A DNA stretch of 64,000 nucleotides from Pyrrhosoma nymphula (GCA_963573305.1 OY754338.1:15932192-15996191); one strand, 5' to 3'. Shown: positions 1 through 12,108, counted from the first letter of the stretch. The notes: a model not told the origin generated them from the letters alone. Numbers and translations: made by a program.

Positions 1-77
1 TAGTCCTCTTAGATCAACCTCACATGTTCAAATTCAGTAGTCTGTCCTGTGACATGCTCCTTTTTTTTAACCTCCAG

Positions 78-285
78 TTTTTCAACGACAGCAATCTCTA
101 CAACGACAGCGACGACCACCACGACCACTGTAGCGGCATCAGAAGAGGATGTGATGACGTACAGCAAGCTTCAAGAAAACATAAACAAGTGGGCCATGGA
201 GTTGGAGAAACAGGAGAAGATTTTCCTGCATCAAGCGACAGAGATGAATGGATGGGACCGTGTGATTGTTGAAAATTCGGATAAG
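78..285 (+). CDS. Nup62: Nup62 C-terminal coding exon (first in window)
   Basis: Encodes part of nucleoporin p62, the FG nucleoporin of the central transport channel that binds Nup54 and Nup58 through a C-terminal coiled coil. The exon follows a polypyrimidine tract and CAG ending at 77, and ends at AAG before GTAAGAG at 286. The first base completes a codon, then 69 codons follow: a Thr-rich linker, an acidic SEEDV, then the start of the Nsp1-like helix (MTYSKLQENINKW, HQATEMNGWDRVIVENSDK). This closely resembles the start of the vertebrate p62 coiled coil, from memory of the family. The exon ends in phase 0 and joins 20017. Upstream FG-repeat exons and the promoter are outside the window. 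Confidence 0.9.
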
Positions 286-869
286 GTAAGAGAAATAAAC
301 CTTGCACTCATTTCATGAAGGGACATCGCCTTTCCTGGTGGAGGCTGTAGATTGAGTTCTTCGGGGTGCCACACAGAGTTAGGCTTTCCATTGCTGACAA
401 ATCAATGAGCCTCTACATTGTTCTCGGGACAAAAGTGTTTCACTGATTAACACTCAGTGCCACCTTGAGGAGAGTGTGATGAGCGAGTGGCCCATCGAAA
501 CATTAGCAATAGAAAGCCTGATCTGTTGCCACACCTAAGAGATCATCACAAATCAAATCGAGATGTCTTTTAGTTTGACCTAAGCCGATTACAATTACTT
601 ACTTGCCAATTACTGTGGAAGCCTGATATTACTGCCCAACAAAAAAAAATTTTTAATGTTTCCTGCACTTAGAGTACTTTCTTACTAATTTTGGGTTTAG
701 AAAAAAGAGTATGACAATGAAAAATTTTTCTTATCTCTAGTATCTGTGATACGCAATAGGTAGAAGTATTTCAGTTTAACGGATTGAGAGAAAACGATAC
801 ATTTTAATTACTTATGCCAACAACATTGAAAGTGCATTTGAATTTTTTTGAATGGCATTTACATTCTAA
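286..869. other. Nup62 intron, unannotated part
   Basis: AT-rich intron sequence after the GTAAG donor. I see no coding motif or repeat boundary here. The short reading frames run through stop-rich, low-complexity DNA. Confidence 0.5.
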
Positions 870-1640
870 TGCCTGTTGCTCACGGTAAAATTTTCGGTAA
901 AACGGTTTATAAAACAGATTAATTTTATAAAAATGAGCTTGCTAACGATAAAACCGTTTTACAAAACCGAGTTTTATAAAACATTTTACGGAATAGGACA
1001 GGTTCTATTTCCATAAAACCGTTTTATGCAACAACCAATGAGATGTTCCGCTCATCGCGAAGGTGAGCTTTCGTCTCGCACTTTTTTTTGTGATTTTCAC
1101 CCACTTTAAACAGAGATATCGGAACCAAATTCACCTCACTTATTATGAAAACTTTGCAAATTTGTTTAACACTTTCAACACAACAATGCATCAACTACTT
1201 TAGAAATGGGAAACTTTCAAACCTGAGAAGTGCGATTTTTCCTCTCCGCCATCTTGTGAAAAAATGCTGTTTCCTCTTATCCACTGTACGTGGCGCAGCG
1301 ATCGAGCAGTTGCTTCTCTAGCATATACACACCTCTCCTACACAGTTTCTTCCCTCCTTCCACTCAAACTCGCCCCGCAACAGCCATTTAACACAATCAT
1401 TTTAAGACTAGAAATGCTTGGCCTCCCACGCGGTTGCAGCCCCTCTAGCGGCCGAAGTTGGAACTTGATATCTTTCGCGGCCGTTGATAACACGATCGAA
1501 GTAGGAGATAAACATCCTCTTATAAGGTTCTTGAGTTTTACCGTGAGCAAGGTAGTACGTTTTACGTACGATTCATAAAACTTTCAATAAAAATTTTTAT
1601 AAAACTGTTTTATGGAAAATTTTACCGTGAGCAACAGGCA
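870..1640. mobile_element. MITE-like element with 26-bp terminal inverted repeats
   Basis: The left end starts TGCCTGTTGCTCACGG and the right end is its reverse complement, CCGTGAGCAACAGGCA. The match is perfect for 26 bp and imperfect for about 20 more, all rich in TAAAAC/TTTTAT blocks. A TAA lies directly outside each end (867-869 and 1641-1643), consistent with the 3-bp TWA target duplication of PIF/Harbinger elements. The interior has no transposase; its frames (such as 1264-1578) show no known motif. Likely a non-autonomous DNA transposon in a Nup62 intron. Confidence 0.7.
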
Positions 1641-3343
1641 TAAGACAGGGCGGCGATCGTCAGGGAAAACCTGGAATTGTCAGGGAATTTTGAATTTCTG
1701 GAAAAGTCTGGGAATTGTCAGGGAATTATCTTAACAGTCAGGGAGAAACTGGGATAGGAAATTCTCGTTATTTTTCTACCATTACGTTTGTGTCATTCCC
1801 GCCATTTGTTTCTCCAAAACATTTCACCAACTAAAACTAATGCCAGTCGCTGACGTGCATGGAATAAGCCCCATCAATATGTGGGATATTCAGTTGTGAA
1901 TCTTATTAGTAGTGAATCTTACAATTAGTTATTTAGCTGTGAATCAGGCATAGAATGTATCCCTTTTATATATCCTTATTGTGATATTTGCCTTGTGGTG
2001 TTAAAATTCATGATCACAATGTATTACACTCTTCGCAAGGAATCCGAGGCTATGTTGTTCGGAAAATTTTACCTCTCCTTTTTTTAACTTCTGAGACTCA
2101 GGTTGAGAGGTAGCTGGAGTACTCGAGCTAGTAGTAAAAAATTGCTTGCAGTTCTAAAACTATGAGATGATGATTATTAAAATGGTCACATAAGTACGAT
2201 CTCACATGTAAACAAAGTCTTACGCAAGATCTTCGATTCTCATACCTTCCTTCGTGAGACAGTAAGGAGAGCCCTCCTCGCCTCCCCATTTTTCACGCTC
2301 GACGTAATTATTGAATGGCCCCTCTTAAGCTCCCTCTCGAAGCAATTTAGTCAGGTCACAAACCACCTCAAATATGATATTCCTGAACATGATGCTGCCG
2401 TTGCTAATTGCATCCTGTTGTCCTCGCTCTGTGTCGTGCTTACGTTTTTTTAACCAAATAAATGTACATTTTTTTGTTCCCTTATCCACATTAATCAAAT
2501 TGTTATTTGCTTCTGAAGGTCACTCAGGACATCCAATTTTGATCCAGTCCAACAACTTCAGTTCGTATCGGTATTGCTTTGTATTTTTCACGCACCTTAC
2601 CTATGCCGTAGTCCGCTAGTAAATTGGCCATAAACCTTCAATGCCTTTTCAGCAATCCTCAACTTCCCAGAACTACTACGATGCACTACCTATTTCTTGA
2701 AGAATTAGACATTGTCAATTTGTAAATTTACTGGAGGAAACATACACGGCCACGGAAATACAATATGCGGCCGCATATCAGCGGCTGCGGAAGGAATATA
2801 GCACGCTCGCCTGGGTCACCCCAACGCTCACAGTGGTTCTGGGGAATCACCATAATGCAAAACTGTTGTATGCATAATTCAAAAGCCTGCTGTAGGAAAA
2901 CCTTGTGTGTAGGGAAATCTTGCAATTTTGTAGACAATAAAATGGTTGCTGCGATGGTGCACAGTGATCGAAAATCGAAAAAAGCAGGACAAAATCCAAA
3001 TTGCTTTTTTTTTAGATAGACTTGAAACATGGCATTTATACTCACAAATGATTACTTATTATGAAATAGTAAGTCATTTTTCTTAGGTCCTACCCATTAC
3101 TTGTATAAGGAGGCTCAAACATGACCAAAATTCAAAAAAGAAACTCCCGTTTCTTTTTGGAATGTGTGTGTGTGCTGTGTGGCGTGGAAGCATTCTTCCC
3201 GTAAACCATCACAGGAGAGTATTCTCGTGGAGAGGCTGGGGTTGGTCTCTGCTGTGGAAGTCCCATCCCGGCAAACCAACACAGCAAGGTTATTGATCTC
3301 TGACGAGTGGTGCCAATTGTTTACGGCTATTGGAGACCCCTTT
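1641..3343. other. Intron sequence with a GTCAGGGAATT stutter
   Basis: At 1650-1755 short units of the form GTCAGGGAATT/CTGGAAAAGTC recur several times. A similar patch lies at 21890-22000, so this is probably the terminal repeat of a dispersed element. The rest shows no recognisable gene. The frames near 2728-3045 overlap on both strands and lack motifs. Confidence 0.35.
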
Positions 3344-3439
3344 TCATTTTTCCGTTACTCGTTGTGTTTGCTGGGAAGAATTCAACCCGGTTGTTTCCAA
3401 GGTAGCAATTGTATCGACGGGATGAGCAGCACAGTGGTC

Positions 3440-4306
3440 GACAAAAGGTAAAATTTTTCTGTTATTGCCTCCCAGTTTGGCATCTAACCTACGCAGAAAG
3501 GTTTCAAAAATTGACATTTTCATCCATGGTGCACGGTTGGCTGTGTATTGACAGGGAAAGGTTTTAATGTTCTTGAAACACCTCTGGTGTTTCAAGAACA
3601 TTAAAACTTTTCCCTGATTTGTTTTTTGATTTCCCGATCACAAGCTGCATTAGTTTGTCAGTTCCACTCTTGTTGCAGCTCAACAGAACTGCTATTCTCT
3701 CCTTGCTTAATTTTCCTCCATGACAGTTTTCCCCTTTAAATGCATACGTTCGATCTGGTAATAAGTTAAAAAATAATCCAGTCTCATTGGCATTTTAAAT
3801 ATCATCGGGGCTGTATCCTTCAAGCGGCTTGGGCAGGGTCGTTTTCTTCCAAGTTTCAACCACATTAAGGTTAACACTGGCTGCCTCACCACGCACACAC
3901 CTATAAACTAATCCATGTATGCTTTTGAATCCATCGATCCAACCATTGGAGGCATGGAAATTTTCAATGCCCATTTTTACAGCCAAATGCAACGCCTTTT
4001 CATTGATCAAATCATTGATCATGAGCCGTCAAACGGCACGTTTGAACTTCGTACTTGTTTGCCCCATTTAAGGAGAATGGATTCTAATTCTTGATATTTC
4101 CCTTCACGAATACACTTTCGTTTATTGTCACAATGACCAATTCGGATTTTATTGCGATTACTGACAATCGTGCTTAAAGTGGATGCAGGAATGTTCAACC
4201 TTGGCGCCAATTCTACTCGCTTGACCGGTGAATTTCTGTCAACTTCTTCCAGAATTTTAATTTTTTTCTGCAGTTCTAATCTGCTTCACAACTAGTTTGC
4301 TTTCCA
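3440..4306 (-). pseudogene. Tigger/pogo-type (CENP-B-like) transposase remnant
   Basis: Read on the minus strand, broken frames give the family order. First comes a Psq-type helix-turn-helix near 4306-4150 (RLNIPASTLSTIVSNRNKI), then the CENP-B/Tc5 HTH (AVKMGIENFHASNGWIDGFK, followed by a SPDDI end) at 4022-3795. Last is a DDE piece at about 3600-3440 (APWMKMSIFETFLRRLDAKL, followed by NRKILPFVDHCAAHP). Three frames are needed, and the middle of the catalytic domain, including the first Asp region, is missing or scrambled. The better copy at 9573-10537 confirms the layout. It is dead: frameshifts near 4265 and 4020 and a hairpin rearrangement at 3552-3616. Confidence 0.75.
3552..3616. repeat. 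31-bp hairpin inside the Tigger remnant
   Basis: The left arm (3552-3582) and right arm (3586-3616) are reverse complements with one mismatch and a 3-nt loop. The right arm is an inverted partial duplication of the transposase segment on the left, which encodes the CFKNIKTFP stretch. Confidence 0.85.
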
Positions 4307-4820
4307 TTTTAACTGTTCTTACGATCACAAAACGTGCAATATGAAGGACTGCCTGCTCAAAAACTACACTCCCGCTAATCGGCTGCCTATTGTTTTACGT
4401 CTTGCCGCAAAAATAGGAATGCATATGGATAAACATGCAAATGCTAAGGGTTAATATTTAGTATATTAACTCGGGAGTTTTGGTTGTTCACATGACTAAA
4501 TAATACTAGAAAAATGGTGATCGGGTTGCTTAACGGCAAGTTATTGAACGTACTAACCAGGGAAGCGCCAGTATTAGAGTGTAGTAACCAAATAATTTTA
4601 CCTGTACAGTAAAACTTTGATTTTACGCAGTTGGAGGGACCAAAATATGGGCACTGTGTAAAATCAAAGTGTGTAAAATCAAGAGTTGGTGTTGAGGAAG
4701 AGTATAATGTTTAGGATAAAACTTGCACTTCATTTTTATCAAACTTAGTTATATACTTTATTTAAGCTCTGACTTACGGGGATATATAAAAAAAAACAAT
4801 TTCTTTTTTTATGAAATCAC

Positions 4821-5065
4821 TCATTTTGGGAGAAAAAAATCTTTGATTTTACTTTGTTGCAAACCCTTCTCAAATATTTTATTCACAACTGCCTCTAATG
4901 CGTTAATGTTTTCAATATGACCTTCACTAATCTCTGAATGTGCATAACAAAAATTGTGCAAATGCCTAAAGGCTTCTTTAATATCATTACGGCAAGGATG
5001 AACAGGCACTGCATCACTGTCATCCATTATACCACTCTCTTCCTTGAGCTCCAAAGCTGGTGTGT
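4821..5065 (-). pseudogene. Tigger-type transposase C-terminal tail
   Basis: The minus-strand reading contains IKEAFRHLHNFCYAHSEIS, then IENINALEAVVNKIFEKGL and a terminal KIKDFFLPK before the stop. A helical region ending in a QSKI.DFF tail is characteristic of Tigger/Jerky-like transposases. The reading frame runs into unrelated SINE sequence near 5070, so the catalytic part is cut off. Confidence 0.7.
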
Positions 5066-5074
5066 TGTTCAACT

Positions 5075-5990
5075 TCGAGTTCCACAAGTTCGATCCCCAC
5101 TCACGGATACTTTTTGTACTTTTTTTCAAGGTTATTATTGTTTAAATTTTCATATATTGTTCTCTTATCATCATTACTTCAATGAAAAATATTTTTAAGG
5201 CAATTATTTTAAATATTAATGAGTCGCTTACAGGGTAAGGAATGGAGCAATGGCTAAAATAACCTTTTCAAGGGTGGTAAAATATATTTATTTCTTATAT
5301 TTAAAGGTAGATAAGGATATTGCGATTATAAATCGTCATATATAGAGGTGGGGACAGAATAATGGCATTGAAATAAGTAATTGGGGGTGAAATCCACCCT
5401 AAAGACGACTTATGCTTCCATTGGGAATCGGGAATGGATCAGCTAGGGATTTGGAACAGAGGATGGAGGTTGGATAGAAACCCAGCGTCGGCATTAGCCT
5501 ACTATTTACAAATGGCACCAAGGGGACCACGGTTTAACGTACCATGGACGGTGTACTGAACCTTCGATGTAATCCACTTTACACCCAAGGATGGGATTTC
5601 GGAATGCTCTGGAAATTCGTACCCGAGAATAGGATGTGGAAGGCCGGTACACTACCTAACCACTCCAGTTGCTTCTTTATTTAACATTTGCACGATTTAT
5701 AATCGCAATATCCTAATATACCTTTAAATATAACAAATAAATATATATTACCACCCTTGAAAAGGTTATTTTAGCCATTGCTCCATTCCCTACCCTGTAA
5801 GCGACTCATTAATATTTAAAATAATTGCCTTAAAAATATTTTTCATTGAAGAAATGATGATAAGAGAACAATATATGAAAATTTAAACAATAAAAACCTT
5901 TAAAAAAAAGTGTCCGTGAGTAGGGATCGAACTCAGGACCTTCACTTTCGCAGTTGAGCACCTTATCCATTGGGCCACCGCCGCCAACTG
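5075..5990. repeat. Two tRNA-derived SINEs in inverted orientation
   Basis: The right copy (minus strand) begins with a tRNA-like head at 5990-5911: an A-box-like GGTGGCCCAATGG and a B-box-like GAGTTCGATCC. The same 3' body occurs on the plus strand at about 5088-5336 and on the minus strand at 5935-5690, so the two form inverted arms of about 245 bp separated by about 350 bp. The left copy lacks most of the tRNA head. This pair splits the Tigger element at 4607-7085. Confidence 0.75.
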
Positions 5991-7199
5991 AAATGGGTAA
6001 TGTACAGGGTTACATACCACAACATGCTTTTTTCCGATTTTTAAATGCTTTTTTCTCAAAAAGTTACGAGAGGTGCGTCGTCTCGCTTCGGAATATTGAA
6101 TTAATAACCATGGACTACCGAATCAGAAAATTTGAGCTTGATTCACCACCCGACGGTCGTGTTTTCCCCTTGTTACTCAAAAGTAGGTACACATGGGCGG
6201 CGATTGCCGTATCTTGGTGGTTTCGATATCCTGCTACGGCTAATTTGAACCAAGAGGGATATTCGCTTATGTAAAGGAAGCTGAATAAATACTGAGAGGC
6301 TGCAGGGGGAAGTAATAATTAGATTTGCGATGTTTTCAGTTTCACACTCAACAGCACGATGTCGTGTCATTTCTGTATTCATTTTTGCAACTCAGTGAGA
6401 TGAATGAAGAACATAACTTCATAATACTCCTGTCGGAATTTTCCAACCCTGAACATGAACACGATATAGAGCATCATTCCTTAGGTGCTCCAGGCGAAGG
6501 ACAAAAGTCGAGCTTGCATTGCCTCGAAAGGTTCTTACGTCATTACCATCTAGCAGAGACGATATGAACTGTTGCAGGGCTCCGATGACTATGGAGGCCT
6601 TACTACCCCAGACTACGCAATCATACGCGATTACTACACGGAGCATGTGAAGTAATTACGTGGGAACATGATTTGGAGGTTTGTGAACGGAAAGCACCGA
6701 TGCTGTTATCAATCTAGCTTTGTTCGATACCACATAGTGTAATGCTATACCTATATTTTGATTCGATCGATTGAACACGATTGTAGTTATGCGTAATTCC
6801 TTGAGAAACTGACGATATGTAGATGAAATTGAGATCAGAATTGTCTTCAATACTGAGGTTATTCTGCGCGAAGTCAAAAGATAACTGCGTAAAATCAAAA
6901 TTAGCTGTCTCTTTGGGGCTGAGGTTATGCTGCGCAAAATCAAAAAACTGCGTAAAATCAAGAAAAGATGTAAAATCGAAGTTTCACCATTGCAATTCCC
7001 TATGCTTTCCGTCCAGACTTGAGTGTCGCTGCGTAAAAACAAGACTTGATGTAAAATCAAAGTGGGCAAAATCGATGTTTTACTGTATTTTGTCCCTATG
7101 ATTACGGGACCGTGATAAATCAATCTGATAAGGAGGAAAACGTGCAAAGGAGGAACGTCCAAACCAGATTCCACTGCATATTAATGATCTATGTAGCCT

Positions 7200-8020
7200 A
7201 AATTTAAGAGGTAAATTAACTGCCTTTGCAGATGACCTAGCATTGATTTATACTGGTCTGAACTGGGAGGAGATACAGCAGAACATCCAATCTGATGTAT
7301 ATCAAATCATCAAATGGTTTACAACCAACGAACTAAAATTAAGTGAGAAAACAAAAGTAATATGTTTTAATATTTTAATCGTTTCTCCATTGATTTCAAG
7401 GTGTGCAACATTCTTCAAAGTGTACTTATATGAGTTGCGGTGACTGTTTTACATTGTAACGAGTTAAAGAATACAAATACCTAGGTGTAACAATTGATGA
7501 ACAACTAAAATGGGAGCAACATATTAAAAATGTCACAAATAGTTTAAAAAATTGTTAAATTAAACTATTTTATTCGAAATAAGTGTTCTTTAACTTTTAT
7601 TTATAAAATATATTATGCCTTTGTATATTCTAGGGTAAATTATGGTATAATAAGCTGGGGTAGTGCTTTTAAAAATTCATTCAAACTTGCAGAAACAGCT
7701 CTAAAAGCAATAGTTCGTACTATAGCCAGAGTAGGTCATTGATCACTTTCTTTTCCAATATTCGAAAAACTGCAGATTCTCCCTTTAAGGCACTTATACA
7801 TATACAAGGTGCTAAGACTATTCTACCTTCATAGCGGAAATAACCCTAAAGTCTTGGATAAGCCTCATTCATACAATCTGCAGATTTGGGGCCAAAATTT
7901 TTCAATAGCTTGCCACAGAGTATCCAAGTCAGTTCAAAGCATCAAAACTTTCCAAAAGCAGGTGAAACTCTGGCTATTTACTAGTGGAAATATGATTAGG
8001 GATCTATTATAGAGATTGTT
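7200..8020 (+). pseudogene. Non-LTR retrotransposon reverse-transcriptase remnant
   Basis: TTTGCAGATGAC at 7224-7235 encodes the RT active-site FADD in the context KLTAFADDLALIY. It is followed by the expected thumb-like text (IKWFTTNELKLSEKTKVICF). Downstream, frame-shifted pieces read VNYGIISWGS near 7640 and ILPLRHLYIYKVLRLFYLHS near 7780-7840, the usual C-terminal text of Jockey/LOA-type LINEs. Several frameshifts and stops. A 3' tail with ATT/TAT repeats ends near 8255. Strongly 5' truncated. Confidence 0.75.
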
Positions 8021-8259
8021 TGCTATCAATATCCTTTGTTTTGTACTTGTGTATTATATTTCTATTCCTTCGTCTTTTTTTGCTTATGTATATTATTTTT
8101 CTGTTACAAATATACAGTTGTTCTCTTTCCAACTAGAGACATTTTGTTATAATAAAAAAATTGTGCTAGTATTACTTTAATATTTTTGAAGGTACCCCAC
8201 CAACAAGCAAATGCCTTAGGGATCACCTAAAGCTCCAGTCTGTGATTATTATTATATAT

Positions 8260-9572
8260 TATGTACAAATTGATGGAGCAATAATTAAATTATTAAAAAA
8301 AACATGTTGCATCCAAGTTGATAGTATTTTTGCAGGAGCACTGTCACCAACTGAGTGTAGTTATCATCTCTTTCCTTGCCTAAAAATCCATGAATAACTC
8401 CCTTGAAGGCTTCCCAAGCTTCCTTTTCTTTCCCCTCCAAAACTTGATCAAATGCAGGATCCTTAACGAGTTCTCGAATTTGTGGGCCGACAAAAATACC
8501 TTCCTTAACTTTGGCATTACGCTGTGTTTAGCGAGGGCTCTCGGGACCTGAAAAATCACTCACTAAATGGAGCTCGCGTTAATACCAAAATGATTAAATA
8601 ATCATTTCACAGCCGATTTCTACAAAATTTAATGCTTATTTAGCCATTTTTGTGGGAATTTTTGGTGAGTGGCGATAACATTCTATTGAGATACCTATTA
8701 AAAATCATGTTTTTGAACACTTCCATTCCTTATGATCGCATTCACTTTCAATGACATCAAATTCCATGTTAGATGTCCTGCACTGGAATATAAAACATCG
8801 AATTTTGACACTTCGTGACATGTGTACTGTACTTCGCATTGCTATAAATTGTTATTGTCCCGATGTTTGGGTGCGTCGCGGCAGCAAGTAATGGCAATGC
8901 AACGGACTATACACGGCAAACACTTCAGAAACGAGAAAATATTTCATACCTCCTACCTCTCTAAAAAGTGAATAAAAACGGATATATGGTTCGGAGAAAG
9001 TTTTATTCATTAAAATTTGCAAAAATGCTAGATAACTACATGACCAAGATATTACCTTTGGGAATTTAGTTACACGCAAACACCGGGCTGCTATCTTCTC
9101 CGGTTAAAAGGTGGAAATAAAGGAGAGTACTTTAACACCTGTAAGATCGCCTCAGAAAACAGCTGACTTTGGTTTGTCAGAATCGTAAGAGCCCATATCT
9201 CCAGCATTTACGATTATTAAAACATATAATAGTTATCCATTGTCCTTGGCAGTAATAATTATGCGTGGAATACTATCTGGAAATATAATTGATACAAGCA
9301 AGTCCAAACATAACAGTTGTAAGTTCCGAAACTTCCTAAATGAATTCCATCAAGATACGCGTAATATCTTCTACCGTACTTCCATCTAGTGGCAGCATCG
9401 GGAACTTGTTTATAGTGAATACCGTGATAAATACTGACTACACTCCCTGCTGCGAGATAGACATATGATTTTTAGTACATACCTTTCGTGCACATCGAAA
9501 TGAATCATCTTTGACCTTTTTTCAATATATATACTCTTTGAAACAATTACAAAATACAATAGAATTCGTGTA
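8260..9572. other. Intron sequence without recognised genes
   Basis: No domain, terminal repeat or RNA gene recognised. Short frames at 8852-9079 and 9410-9595 (minus) have no motif I can name. Confidence 0.4.
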
Positions 9573-10537
9573 CTACTTAAAATACAGGGCATCAAGTTGT
9601 TTAAACAACTTGATTACCCCTTGATCCAAGGGCTGCAGAACACTCGTCGTGTTTGGCGGCAATAAGATGATTTTCACATTTCTAAGTTCAATTTGTGGAT
9701 GGGCAGGGCAATTGTCAATGAACAATACTACTTTTCTATTTTTCCCGCCAATCCTAGCGTCGAACGTGCGTAACCATTTTGAGAATAAATTTGATGTCAT
9801 CCAAGCATTTTTATTCGATTCGTATGTGCACGGTAATGTTTTAATTCCCTTGAAGCATCGAGGATGAGCGGATTTTTCCACTACAAACGGTTTTACCTTG
9901 TCAGAGCCATCCACATTCGCACACAAAAAACAGTCAACCACTCTTTACTTTTTTTCACTCCTCTGCAAGGGTCCCCTCGAGTGGCTAGAGTTTTGTCTGG
10001 AAGGAGGTTATAGAATAGACCTGTCTCGTCTGCATTGTAAATATCACATGGGCTGTAATTCTTCATATAACTTTGTAGGACAGAAGTCCAGCCCTCCACA
10101 GCACTTACATCGACACTCGCGGAATCCCCGAATAATTTATGAAGAGATATTCCCTTCCTGTGCTTAAAGCCAGCAAACCAGCCAATGGAACATTTAAAAT
10201 CGTCAATACCGAGCCTCTCACTCAGATACTTCGCTTTTGCCTTCATCATTTGGCCACTTATCGGAATGCCGGCTGCTCTCTGCTGGCAAAACCACGAGAA
10301 AAGGGCAGATTCTAACTGCAGATGTTCCCCTGCTCGCAAATGTTTCTGGCTGCTTGGTCGTCCTTCTTGAAGCACCGCCACACGAATTTTCTCCTTATTC
10401 TTCAAAATGGTGAATAAGGTCGAGGAAGATATGCCCAATCACCTCCCAATCTCGCTTTTGGACCTCTCGCCGCTTTCGCATTCATTAATAATTTGTAATT
10501 TAGTTTTCAGATCCAACGACTTTCGTTTCCCAGCCAT
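9573..10537 (-). pseudogene. Tigger/pogo-type transposase, fairly complete
   Basis: The ATG at 10537-10535 opens MAGKRKSLDLKTKLQIINEC, a Psq-type HTH. An in-frame TGA follows at about 10440-10438, between IGR and LGIS. Next come the CENP-B/Tc5 HTH (LGIDDFKCSIGWFAGFKHRK), then the DDE domain. Its first Asp is in YNADETGLFY, the second in VVLFIDNCPAHP and the third candidate in LQPLDQGVI. A frameshift near 9910-9940 separates the first catalytic motif from the rest, and the protein stops early after DALYFK. One stop, one frameshift and a lost C-terminus make it a pseudogene. It is the best template for the remnant at 3440-4306. Confidence 0.85.
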
Positions 10538-10942
10538 GATATTGCAATAGTCGCACTGAACTTAAACAAAAGCGGGTGCGAGAGAATGACAAATGAACAA
10601 TGAAATGCACGAACTTACGAGAAATTAAATAGTGTGCATACAGGCATGCCGTGAATGTCCGAAATGAACATTTGACCGTCAAATTGTTCGGGAAAAAATA
10701 CTGCTAGCCATATAAATCCAATGACAGAAGATATGAGCACAAGTTTTTGCACGTTTGCCGAGATTGAAGGAGACATTTACCGCTCGTAATAGTAAACGAC
10801 CCCAGTGGAGGCTGGTTGTTGTCCTCGCTAATACCGATTTATTTTACATGCAAATCATAGAGTTTTAAATTGTTCTTTGGTCAACCCTCGCAAATTAGAG
10901 ATTCTCGTTATATGCCCCACACGTTATATGGAGCTTCTACTG
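10538..10942 (-). mobile_element. 5' end of the Tigger element at 9573-10537
   Basis: Upstream of the transposase ATG the sequence ends with GGAGCTTCTACTG at 10942, followed by TA. Reverse-complemented, the end reads CAGTAGAAGCTCCATATAAC, a Tigger-style terminus. I could not find the matching left terminus below 9573, so the element appears truncated there. Confidence 0.55.
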
Positions 10943-11061
10943 TACTTAATTTCGGAAATTTCTCTCTTACGTACTTAAAGGCCTGTCCTTCTTGGTTTAT
11001 ACCTTTGACAAAATTTGTTATCAAAATCAGCATAATATGCAGGGGTGGAAGAAAAACATGT

Positions 11062-12108
11062 TCACGAGAGGCTCGACAACGACATTTTTCTCGCTAGGGT
11101 TAAGATTTCTTGCAAGCCAGTCTGCTTGAATATACCTAATGTGATTTTTCTATCCTTGCTGTCCCATATACATAAAAAGTAGCAATATTTTGTGTACCCC
11201 AGTTGCATTCCTAAGCGTACAGCAATGACTTTTAAATCGCCACAGATTTTCCACTTGTGTTCATGATATTTGATTGAGTCCAAGAAGGCTGTCATATTTG
11301 CATAAATCTCCTTCATGTGAACTGCATGGCCAACAGGAATAGAAGAGACATTGTGAAATAATACATACAGCTTTCAAACTAAGCTTGGAGGAGTCTATGA
11401 ATAGCTTCCATTCAGTTGGATCATGGTTCAAATTCAAACATTTCATCAAGCCATTAATGTCGCAGCAAACAACAAGATTGTTTTTCTTCTCAAAAAAGGG
11501 AAGTAGATCCTTTGACGTTGCCTGTACTGTGAGACTCTGACTCAGAAGATTCCATTAATGTAGTCTAGACTCTAGAATTTCTGCCTTCTCCTTTGACAGG
11601 TTAAAGTTTCTAATGAGATTGACTTGAGAGCTTGACTCAGACTTCTTCTTCTTGTTCCACACTGTCTTCATTTTCTACTTCAAACACACAATTTTCGGGT
11701 GGAGTAGGAACTGGTAAACTATCTGAATGCGGAATGGGTCGAATAGCAGATCGAAGATGCGGGTGTTGAACTGTTCTTCTTTTCTTCATAGACAATTCTG
11801 CCTTTATAGGTCGAGTCAAACAGAAATAGCTGTCATCCGTATGGTTTATAAGCTCCCGCCAAACCATAGGCACAGCAAAATCCATAGATAGTTTCTTATT
11901 TTTCTGCCATTCTCGCAGTCTTAACTGAACAAGTGTAGCAGCATATATGTGGAGCCCATGACTTATCCTGGTCCCCTACATTCATACCGAAATAATAGTG
12001 ATAGGCAGTCTGCACAAGAGGCATCAGTTTGCGTTTCTGTGACGAAAATGTTATTTCACCACAAATGTAACAAACATTATTCACTTTATTTACACATTTT
12101 CGTGGCAT
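11062..12108 (-). pseudogene. Repeat-type zinc-binding protein gene, degenerate
   Basis: The minus-strand frame 12108-11896 starts MPRKCVNKVNNVCYICGEI and contains VGDQDKSWAPHICCYTC. This gives two CxxC pairs able to bind zinc. The next frame (11885-11637) continues DFAVPMVWRELINHTDDSYF, then SAIRPIPHSDSLPVPTPP. Further frames (11449-11062) read EWKLFIDSSKLSLKAV, and then KWKICGDLKVIAVRLGMQLG. I recall this layout from multicopy arthropod and cnidarian genes of unnamed function, probably from a transposable element; I cannot name the superfamily. Several frameshifts and missing linkers indicate a non-functional copy. Confidence 0.55.

Larger units (their letters stand above)
4607..7085 (-). 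mobile_element. Tigger-like DNA transposon, disrupted, with subterminal repeats
   Basis: The left terminus CAGTAAAACTTTGATTTTAC is preceded by TA. The right terminus, reverse-complemented, is CAGTAAAACATCGATTTTGC and is followed by TA (7086-7087). Inside both ends a short subterminal motif of the type TGTAAAATCAA recurs (4660-4690, 6880-7070). The only clear coding part is the transposase tail at 4821-5065 (minus). The middle is filled by an inverted SINE pair and unrecognised DNA. TA duplication and CAGT ends fit the pogo/Tigger group. Confidence 0.65.

Noticed and set aside
6656..7174. 172-residue minus-strand frame rich in LILRS text
   Set aside because: It reads through the subterminal TGTAAAATCAA repeats of the Tigger element and is not a protein gene.
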